Assembly: GCA_004525885.1 (NCBI GenBank)
Contig: SPBV01000026.1
Location: 1 to 12,935, forward strand
DNA length: 12,935 nt
Reading direction: 5' to 3'
From: Nitrosomonadales bacterium
GTDB taxonomy: Bacteria > Pseudomonadota > Gammaproteobacteria > Burkholderiales > Nitrosomonadaceae
Shown here: piece by piece, positions 1 to 6,856 of the stretch
How positions within the stretch are numbered: the first letter of the stretch is position 1
Layout of the letters: every line of letters starts with the position of its first letter
Notes under the pieces: model-generated
The model's database searches: none
The model's input: only the letters and a program-made list of their open reading frames with translations
What the model was told of the DNA's origin: nothing
Translations under genes and position numbers: made by a program

Positions 1-381
1 CAATGCACTACTATCTAGGTCTATACTTTGACCAACCTTAAGACGTATTGAGCTGCCTGCACCTAATATTTTAATTGGCACCGAGTCTGGCGCGATATCA
101 CTCTCTATTGATATCCCATTGGAACCTTTTTGGCCTTGTGGCACACCATTTATCCAGACAACCCGACTTCCACCATGCCGCTGTACAATTCCATTTACTA
201 GAATTTTGTCACTAATAATGATTTCAGTTTCTCCTTTAGGCTTGTTTTTTAATTGTTCAAGCTGAATACGTTGCTCTGGTGTAAAAAACAATCTGCCTAA
301 TGTCTCTTCCCCAGCTACAATACATGGGAAGGCAGAGACCATAAGCAACACAAAGCAAAGAATTATTTTTTTCTGATTCAT
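1..381 (-). CDS. Small exported MshK/PilP-like pilus-assembly protein (partial, 3' end outside window)
   Basis: 127 codons are visible from an ATG at 381; the C-terminus lies beyond position 1. The start MNQKKIILCFVLLMVSAF looks like a Sec signal peptide (basic n-region, hydrophobic core, likely cut near IVAG/EE), so the protein should be periplasmic. After it comes GRLFFTPEQRIQLEQL, a motif I associate with small exported proteins of betaproteobacterial pilus and secretion loci. Then comes a short beta-rich stretch, ILVNGIVQRHGG followed by VVWINGVPQ, reminiscent of the inner-membrane-to-secretin connectors PilP, GspB/GspC and MshK. The start codon directly abuts the stop of the PilO-like gene (TAA then ATG), so the two are translationally linked. 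By position, after MshI- and PilO-like genes, it fills the MshK/PilP slot. That role is inferred from order and fold-like features; no catalytic residues are expected. Confidence 0.72.
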   Translation of the reverse strand, partial: MNQKKIILCFVLLMVSAFPCIVAGEETLGRLFFTPEQRIQLEQLKNKPKGETEIIISDKILVNGIVQRHGGSRVVWINGVPQGQKGSNGISIESDIAPDSVPIKILGAGSSIRLKVGQSIDLDSSAL

Positions 382-993
382 TTAAATACTGTCTACATTT
401 TTTTCGTTCAGCGTTATCCATCCCAAAGAACATTCTGCCTCTATGTTTGGAGTGAACCTAAGTTTTCTTTCTAAATTGTTACGGGTAAGGACACAACTCT
501 CCAACAAATACATGCCTTTTGCTTCTTCACTCAAAGCATCAATAAAATTCAGTAGCTGTCCTTCATGCAACAGACTAAGATCTAATTTCATATTACTTCG
601 ATGGAAATCAGAGCTATTGCTGGGCGAGTCAGTTTCCATGTTTAACGTTTCTTGCGGTTCTAGCTTGTATTTCACACTAAAGATATTTAACTGATTGCGA
701 ATTTTTTCAATTGTTTCAATCCAGTCCAAACGTCTCTCTTGGCCAATTATATTTTGTTCCACTAAATTTTGGTATTGATGGTAATAGCCCTGCAAATCTT
801 CCTGTTCATTCTTTGTACGCTCCAATTTATGCTGAGCCTCTGACCATTCACGATCCGCTGTAATCTTAGACTGCTGAGCCTCAATTAACGCATCATCGCT
901 TACGTAAACAAAAATGGTACCTAAAATCAACGTTAGGGTTAACATAATAAGTAATCCACGTATGTGTGGTATGTCTTTAGTGGAAAATTTCAT
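382..993 (-). CDS. PilO/GspM-like (MshJ-like) inner-membrane alignment protein
   Basis: A 203-residue bitopic protein. It has a short cytoplasmic start (MKFSTKDIPHIRG), one membrane segment at about residues 13-31, then a heptad-like, charged coiled coil at about 35-80 and a small periplasmic domain to the end. This is the layout of PilO, GspM and MshJ, which pair with the PilN/GspL-type partner and link the cytoplasmic ATPase platform to the secretin. The fold is inferred from topology and neighbourhood because sequence in this family is poorly conserved. It starts 41 nt after the MshI-like gene and abuts the next gene without a gap. No strong Shine-Dalgarno is visible, and the upstream gap contains a small AT-rich palindrome. 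Confidence 0.7.
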   Translation of the reverse strand: MKFSTKDIPHIRGLLIMLTLTLILGTIFVYVSDDALIEAQQSKITADREWSEAQHKLERTKNEQEDLQGYYHQYQNLVEQNIIGQERRLDWIETIEKIRNQLNIFSVKYKLEPQETLNMETDSPSNSSDFHRSNMKLDLSLLHEGQLLNFIDALSEEAKGMYLLESCVLTRNNLERKLRFTPNIEAECSLGWITLNEKNVDSI

Positions 994-1034
994 CCAATTT
1001 TTTCTAAATTTTTAGAATTCTATCTTGTATCAAT

Positions 1035-2576
1035 CTAATGACTCTCGGTTTGTCCTTGCCTACTCATCGCCACCTTCATGACAAAAGAGCTGCCACGATG
1101 TTTTTTTTCACTGTCTAGATCTCCGGCGATACTGGCACCAGAATCAAGATTGATTGGCATCGTGACTGGCGTAACTGAAAACCCTGCTTTATCTAACGAA
1201 TGACGAAACTGGTGAATTGAATCAATAGTGTCTCGTAAATTAATTGAAGATAAAACCTCGCCGCCAATAATAATTTCCTGATAAGTATTTGATAATGAAG
1301 ATTGAGTTATTAATCTACGATCGCTTTTTTGTACGGCACCTGAACCAGATGTGACTCGCCATGACAGGCTATTCACATGGATCATAGGAAAATCTTGCAA
1401 CTTTTGACTAATCTTTGTTAAAAACTGTTTTGGCAGTTGTGCAGAAACCGAAAGTTTTTGAATAACTGATACTCTAGCCTTCATGCGGTCAACTGAAACT
1501 GGAAAGCGCGGATACTCTGCTTCAATCTGACGCTCTTGAGCCACTATGGAAGATTTCATCGCACTAATTGATTTTGTATCCTGATGTAATCCAGATGTCT
1601 CCCATAGGTTTATGCCAGACCATGTCACACAAATGAGCGCTGCAGTGGCCGCAGCAATTTTAAGTAGGACTCTAGCTTTCCATAAATCATGGAAATGCAT
1701 GTAATCAGAGATAGCATACTGGTTAGCTGGTGGTCTACGCCCAAGTAAATGTAGAAATAGCGGGGTTGCATCAGAATCGATCAGATTTACCTTAAGTCCA
1801 ATACGATCTGCTAGTACGTCAATATCTTCAAACAAGTAACGCTCACTATCTGAATCTTGCAATATCTCTTGCAGTTCATTCTTGTCATCTTTGCTGCAAA
1901 TAATGCAAACATCAAGAGGCTCATTAATGGGTAGCAAGCTAAGGCTGCTAAGATATTTATAAGTTCGGTTTAGCTCAATTTGTAATGACTTAGTAATAGC
2001 CCCGGTACCTACCAGAGGAATTAACCTTGAAAAACTGATATTGCCGTCCCGGTAGAATATTTCCCTCAACCCTGAATATTTTTGCCAGGTGACCAGCAAT
2101 AAATGGGAAGAAGCAATGTGATTAACAAGTTGTTTACTAATGAGGGGGACGGAATAAATTCCAGCTATAGAAGCCTGGTGTTCTAGCATGATATCTAACC
2201 AAGGAGAAACTAGTTCAGGATTGGTTAGTGCCGAAAATAATATCATGTCGTCACGCCGCTCAACCTGTTCACGATATAGTGTCTGAGCATGCCGAAACGG
2301 AGTGTTTCGGTAAAATTGTTCAAATTTTCTATGTACTATATCCTTGCGATCTTTACCGCTGACGTGAGGTATGCTTTCAAAACGGAAGTCTTCCTCTACC
2401 AAATCAGTAAGTAAATAACAAGTGGCTTTTGGGTGATTCTTTAGTAGAACTGCAAAACCTGTATGCCCTGATACGTCATTTGAAAACTTTTGCTGCTCAC
2501 CCTGCAGTTGACCCCGCCTCCAAGGATAAACATTGAGCCATTCAGCACCAAGAAAAAGAAGTAGTTTATCTGCCAT
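1035..2576 (-). CDS. mshI: MshI-like bitopic protein (PilM-like cytoplasmic part plus PilN-like membrane/periplasmic part)
   Basis: A 513-residue protein. About 300 residues are predicted cytoplasmic, with stretches such as FYRDGNISFSRLIPLVGTG that resemble the actin-like PilM/GspL/MshI fold. One membrane helix follows at about 302-324 (VLLKIAAATAALICVTWSG). Then come a coiled-coil-like stretch (about 335-370) and a periplasmic domain of about 140 residues. In type IV pili PilM and PilN are usually separate; here, as in GspL of type II secretion, the two roles seem joined in one chain. It would recruit the ATPase to the membrane and pair with the PilO-like product downstream. The start ATG overlaps the mshG stop by one base (TAATG), and an AAGGTG ribosome-binding site lies just upstream inside mshG. 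Family assignment rests on topology, context and weak motifs, so the exact name is tentative. Confidence 0.7.
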   Translation of the reverse strand: MADKLLLFLGAEWLNVYPWRRGQLQGEQQKFSNDVSGHTGFAVLLKNHPKATCYLLTDLVEEDFRFESIPHVSGKDRKDIVHRKFEQFYRNTPFRHAQTLYREQVERRDDMILFSALTNPELVSPWLDIMLEHQASIAGIYSVPLISKQLVNHIASSHLLLVTWQKYSGLREIFYRDGNISFSRLIPLVGTGAITKSLQIELNRTYKYLSSLSLLPINEPLDVCIICSKDDKNELQEILQDSDSERYLFEDIDVLADRIGLKVNLIDSDATPLFLHLLGRRPPANQYAISDYMHFHDLWKARVLLKIAAATAALICVTWSGINLWETSGLHQDTKSISAMKSSIVAQERQIEAEYPRFPVSVDRMKARVSVIQKLSVSAQLPKQFLTKISQKLQDFPMIHVNSLSWRVTSGSGAVQKSDRRLITQSSLSNTYQEIIIGGEVLSSINLRDTIDSIHQFRHSLDKAGFSVTPVTMPINLDSGASIAGDLDSEKKHRGSSFVMKVAMSRQGQTESH

Positions 2577-3778
2577 TATATTTTCACCTTGCTTATGACA
2601 TCATAAATCGGCATGAGCACCGAGAACATAATCCAACCTAGCATCAAACCCAGCAACACAGTCATGGCAGGACCTATCATAGCCTGTGCTTTTGCAATCG
2701 CTTCCTTCACATCTCGGTCATAAAAATAACCAACATTAAGCAATGCCTTGTCTAACGCTCCGGTAGATTCGCCTACCCTTAGCATGCGTATAACCAACGG
2801 TGGAAATATATTCGCACTTTGAAAGCTTTGGGTTAGATTCTTGCCCTCTTCAATCTCCCGGCTTGCTTGGGTCAAGCTTTCTGCAATTACCACATTACCA
2901 GCGATGTCACGACAAATAGCGATACATTCCAGAATACTTATTCCAGATGCATAAAGCATCGCGAAAAAATTAGCAAAACGCGCTAAAATAATTTTCTTTA
3001 AAATCGGGCCGATTGGCCACAGCTTTAGCTTCAGGTCATCAAAGCGATATCGAGCCTGCGCGTTGAACGTTACCATGAGCTTAAGAATGACAAATGTAAT
3101 TGTCGGAAACAGCAACATTACATACCAGTATTCTACGAATATGGACGACACAAACAACAGGACCTTGGTATGAACTGGTAAAGTCTGCCCCATATTTTTG
3201 ATGAACCCAGTTAACTGCGGTACTAGATATATCATCAGGAAGAAGGCTACGCCAGTTACCACTACCAATACAATTGCTGGATAAATCAGCACCTGCTTGG
3301 TTTGGGAGGCCATTTCATCTTCCCATTTAAGAGTATTGGTAAGATGTAGGAACACTTCCTGCAGCTTGCCGCTTTTCTCGCCTGCATTTATCAAACTAAC
3401 AAATATTTTTTCAAACACACGTGGGTGTTCGGCCATCGCTTGAGATAAACTCATACCCCCTTCTATATTTTCAATCAGACTTGCGACAACTTCACGTAAC
3501 AGTGGATCAGACAAGGTGTCGCGCAGATCAGCTAGGCTTTCCAGCAAGGGTACCCCAGCGTTGGTAAGCTGTTCCATGTTAAAAAAGAAAGTGATCAGTT
3601 CCCGTCGGGTAACAGTAGCGCCAGTAACAAACCGGTTTTTCTTCGCAATCTTTCCGTTGATAAGATCAAGACCGGTACGCTTGAGACGTACCTCCAGATC
3701 CACCAGATTAGACGCGTCCTGTAAACCAGTACGTCTCTGACCTGATTTGTTGATTGCCCTGTACGTATACATGGTCAT
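2576..3778 (-). CDS. mshG: MshG-like type II secretion/type IV pilus platform protein (GspF/PilC family)
   Basis: 400 residues, the usual length for GspF/PilC/MshG. It starts MTMYTYRAINKSGQ, the family's typical opening (a second ATG two codons later is an alternative). Two repeated T2SSF domains are visible: the first about 60-185 with LTNAGVPLLESL and SLINAGEKSGKL, the second about 265-390 with MLYASGISILECI and MLRVGESTGALDKAL. Both carry the hallmark GE(K/S)(S/T)G turn. Three membrane segments lie at about 163-190, 218-237 and 365-390, ending MPIYDVISKVKI. In the family this inner-membrane protein is the platform on which the ATPase works to add or extract pilin subunits. It starts 2 nt after the mshE stop and its stop overlaps the next start, so it is co-translated in the operon. 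Confidence 0.93.
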   Translation of the reverse strand: MTMYTYRAINKSGQRRTGLQDASNLVDLEVRLKRTGLDLINGKIAKKNRFVTGATVTRRELITFFFNMEQLTNAGVPLLESLADLRDTLSDPLLREVVASLIENIEGGMSLSQAMAEHPRVFEKIFVSLINAGEKSGKLQEVFLHLTNTLKWEDEMASQTKQVLIYPAIVLVVVTGVAFFLMIYLVPQLTGFIKNMGQTLPVHTKVLLFVSSIFVEYWYVMLLFPTITFVILKLMVTFNAQARYRFDDLKLKLWPIGPILKKIILARFANFFAMLYASGISILECIAICRDIAGNVVIAESLTQASREIEEGKNLTQSFQSANIFPPLVIRMLRVGESTGALDKALLNVGYFYDRDVKEAIAKAQAMIGPAMTVLLGLMLGWIMFSVLMPIYDVISKVKI

Positions 3779-3780
3779 GT

Positions 3781-5511
3781 TTAAAATATCCGATGAGTGA
3801 GATCAACTACCCTTGATACTTCACTTAGAGAAGTTACTCCGCCCATAACACGCTGAATTGCATCCTCTATAAGAGGGCGAAACCCTTTTTCCAACGCTAC
3901 AGTCTTGATCTCGCGTCCAGTAGCTCGGCGTGCAATCAGTTCATCGATATCCTGATCCATTTTCAGTAATTCCATGATCGCAACTCGACCGTTATAGCCA
4001 CTATGCTCACACAAATCGCAGCCAACTGGGCGGTATATAGTCTGTGCTGAGTGATCTGGCGAAAGACCAAGAAGCTTCATCTCGGCTTCACTTGGTGAAT
4101 AAGGCTGCTTGCAATGTCGGCAGAGCACGCGTACCAATCTTTGTGCGACAATCCCGATAATATTACCAGCCATAATGTCTGGCAGCATGCCGATATCCAG
4201 TAGGCGAGGAATCGCGCCGATTGAAGAGTTGCTATGTAGGGTGGAATATACTTGGTGTCCGGTCATCGCAGCGCGAAAAGCCATTTCGGCTGTGGGGTGA
4301 TCACGAATTTCTCCCACAAGAATGATATCTGGATCCTGGCGCAACATAGAGCGTACACCACTAGCAAAATCTAGCTTAGCTGATTCATTCACTGAAGTTT
4401 GACGGATCATCACCATTGGATACTCAACAGGATCTTCCAGGGTCATGATATTAACGGCCTCAGTATTAATGTGACTTAGCACAGAATATAGCGTGGTTGT
4501 TTTTCCGCTTCCGGTAGGCCCGGTTACCAAGATGATTCCTTCTGGGCGAGAGATCATAATCCTGAGGTTAGCTAAAGTTTCTTCCGGCAAACCCAAGTAT
4601 TCCAGTGGTACGATTCCTTTCTGCCGGTCCAAGATCCGCAATACCAGATTCTCACCATGAGTAGTAGGCTGTGAAGCTACACGAAAATCTATGGGCCGTC
4701 CCGATAGACGCAATGAAATACGGCCATCTTGTGGTGCACGAGTCTCAGCAATATTCATATTACTCATGACTTTCAGACGCACTGCCATTGTTGGCCAAAA
4801 ACTCTTGTGCAAACTACGCACTTGACGCAGTACGCCATCAATGCGATACCGGATACGCAGAAAACTAGACTCCGGCTCAAAGTGTATGTCAGATGCACCA
4901 CGCTGTACCGCATCTGACAATAACGCATCAATCAAACGTACTACTGGCTGACTAAACTCGTCGACCCCGGTTTGCAGGGACTGGTAGTCCATCTCGCCTG
5001 GTTCGATCTCGTGCAAAATACCATCAATCGAAAGCTCAAAACCGTAATACTGATCTATTGAACGGATAATTTCGGATTCACGAGCGATCTGGATAATGAG
5101 GCGATATTCGCCCTTGATCAATGCACGCACTTGATCTAAAGCAATAATATTGTCTGGATCTGAAATCGCTAGTGTTAGCGTGCCCTCGTTCTTGTTTAAC
5201 GCTAAAGGCAGCAACAGAAAACGCCGCGCCATATCCTTTGGGATCAGCTTGATGGCTGCTGCATCAACGATACTACTAGAAAGATCAACGCTCTCCTGCC
5301 CCAAGCTCTCAGACATTACATCACGGATAGTCGCTTCCGATAGAAAGCCTAAACCTACCATCAGCCGTCCAAGTGGTAAGTGGCGCTTACTTTGCTCTAG
5401 CAAAGCAATACGTAACTGATCCTCACTGATAACGCCTTTCTCCACCAACAATTTGCCTAACGGCTTTCCTGATGGCTTTTCTGGTAACTCTTCTGTTGCT
5501 AAAGTTGGCAT
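3781..5511 (-). CDS. mshE: MshE-like pilus assembly ATPase (GspE/PilB family)
   Basis: 576 residues, a full-length secretion ATPase that would drive pilin polymerisation from the cytoplasmic face of the inner membrane. The N-terminal MshEN/T2SSE-N region has two 24-residue repeats at about 17-40 and 46-69, separated by five residues, as in the cyclic-di-GMP-binding domain of MshE. The ATPase core shows Walker A GPTGSGKT (331-338), an Asp box TLEDPVEY (357-364), Walker B IILVGEIRD (396-404) and a His box TGHQVYSTLHSN (417-428). A CxxC...CxxC zinc site is present at C464, C467, C498 and C501, as in GspE/PilB extension motors; this and the N-terminal domain argue against a PilT-type retraction ATPase. 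It lies 29 nt after mshN and 2 nt before mshG. No strong Shine-Dalgarno precedes the ATG. The conserved Arg that opens each MshEN repeat is Pro here. Confidence 0.95.
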   Translation of the reverse strand: MPTLATEELPEKPSGKPLGKLLVEKGVISEDQLRIALLEQSKRHLPLGRLMVGLGFLSEATIRDVMSESLGQESVDLSSSIVDAAAIKLIPKDMARRFLLLPLALNKNEGTLTLAISDPDNIIALDQVRALIKGEYRLIIQIARESEIIRSIDQYYGFELSIDGILHEIEPGEMDYQSLQTGVDEFSQPVVRLIDALLSDAVQRGASDIHFEPESSFLRIRYRIDGVLRQVRSLHKSFWPTMAVRLKVMSNMNIAETRAPQDGRISLRLSGRPIDFRVASQPTTHGENLVLRILDRQKGIVPLEYLGLPEETLANLRIMISRPEGIILVTGPTGSGKTTTLYSVLSHINTEAVNIMTLEDPVEYPMVMIRQTSVNESAKLDFASGVRSMLRQDPDIILVGEIRDHPTAEMAFRAAMTGHQVYSTLHSNSSIGAIPRLLDIGMLPDIMAGNIIGIVAQRLVRVLCRHCKQPYSPSEAEMKLLGLSPDHSAQTIYRPVGCDLCEHSGYNGRVAIMELLKMDQDIDELIARRATGREIKTVALEKGFRPLIEDAIQRVMGGVTSLSEVSRVVDLTHRIF

Positions 5512-5540
5512 ATATTTAGTTGCTAGCTGTATGGAATTTA

Positions 5541-6854
5541 CTACTTCGTTAATTCTTTGAGTCGTTCTGATATTTGTGTCTTTTTAAACCCAACGGGTGT
5601 GTTACCAGCAAGCACAAGTGCTTCACTGTAATATTTAGCCGCCAACTTATTTTGTTTCAGATGATCTAGACTAACTGCGAGGTTAAAAGCGTAATCGGCA
5701 TTAGTTGGATCAATACTGAGAGCACGAAAGAAAGATTGCTGTGCCTCAGCCCAACGTATCTGAGTAACATAATTATTACCTAGTGTAAAATGTAGTGCTG
5801 CGGCATCAGGTTGTTGCGCCAAAATGGTTTTTAACCGACTCTCGGTTTGATTAGGACCTGCTATTTGTTTGAGTCCAGCCATACCAGCAATTGCTGAAGA
5901 ATCGCGCGGATCTAACTCCAGTATGTGCAGATAATAGGCTTGAGCCTCATTATTCTGCTGCATACGCATAGCAATAGCCGCAAGTCCCAATAACACATCC
6001 TTATTTCTCGAATCACTCTCTAACTCTTTCAAATAATACTGCTTGGCAGTGTCCAAATCACCTGCAATATAGGCCTGATAGGCGGCCGTTAATCCTGGAG
6101 AGACTTCATTATTAGTTGGATTACGCTGAATACTAATATGATCTTTAGGAGATGATGAGTTTATACCTGCACTATCTTGTATTGCCTCTCGCGTTTCATT
6201 TGCAGACAAACCAGAATATTTCTCCAAGATGACAGATGACACAGGTGGAGATGTATCGATGATATCGGTGTCTAAAACATCTTTCTCGGGAAAAGGCGCA
6301 GGTGCTCTTACTCCATCCTCCGTATTATTTGATATTGGTGTACGTGTAGCAATAGGCGCCATAACAAGGTTATTTGATTCAGGTGAAATACTTGTTTTAG
6401 CCTGTGACGATACCTGAGGCACATAACCTGCTTGACGGGCGGGATCCAGCTTGAACTCATTTGATTGGGGTGAGATTTTGGAAGTATATGTTATTTCCTG
6501 CCACACGTAATAGGCTCCACCTATCATTGCAATTAGCGCAACTCCCAAGAAAATCACCCATTTAACAGTGCGCCCTATATTGATACGACTTATCCAATCT
6601 TGTTTTGCAAAAATTATTTCTTTCGCAGCTACACGATCTTGAGGTAATACATTTTTGGTTTTTTGTTTAGGTACATCACTCGAGGGTGAAGTATTTGCTG
6701 GAACAAGTTCTAGCGCTTTACCAAAGATGTGGCTAGAAATAAACTTTGCGGTGGCTTCTTTGCGCGCCACATTGTCTTGAGCTAGAATAACTTGTTTTTT
6801 ATCACCCAGTTTATCCCGTTCAGCCTTTTTCAAAGCCTCCAGCAACAAGCTCAT
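5541..6854 (-). CDS. mshN: MshN-like TPR membrane protein of pilus assembly
   Basis: 437 residues. The N-terminus MSLLLEALKKAERDK is typical of MshN-like and GspB-like proteins that follow secretin or ExeA-like genes. A cytoplasmic stretch of about 95 residues precedes a single membrane helix (about 98-118, VKWVIFLGVALIAMIGGAYY). A Ser/Thr/Pro-rich periplasmic linker runs from about 125 to 250, followed by at least four TPR-like helical repeats from about 254 to 425 (for example GDLDTAKQYYLKELESDSRN and QNNEAQAYYLHILELDPRD). TPRs suggest a scaffolding role for secretin or inner-membrane complex assembly in the periplasm; the precise function of MshN is not well defined. It starts 2 nt after the secretin stop with a strong GGAGGT ribosome-binding site, so it is tightly coupled to mshL and lies 29 nt upstream of mshE. 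Confidence 0.85.
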   Translation of the reverse strand: MSLLLEALKKAERDKLGDKKQVILAQDNVARKEATAKFISSHIFGKALELVPANTSPSSDVPKQKTKNVLPQDRVAAKEIIFAKQDWISRINIGRTVKWVIFLGVALIAMIGGAYYVWQEITYTSKISPQSNEFKLDPARQAGYVPQVSSQAKTSISPESNNLVMAPIATRTPISNNTEDGVRAPAPFPEKDVLDTDIIDTSPPVSSVILEKYSGLSANETREAIQDSAGINSSSPKDHISIQRNPTNNEVSPGLTAAYQAYIAGDLDTAKQYYLKELESDSRNKDVLLGLAAIAMRMQQNNEAQAYYLHILELDPRDSSAIAGMAGLKQIAGPNQTESRLKTILAQQPDAAALHFTLGNNYVTQIRWAEAQQSFFRALSIDPTNADYAFNLAVSLDHLKQNKLAAKYYSEALVLAGNTPVGFKKTQISERLKELTK

Positions 6855-6856
6855 AA

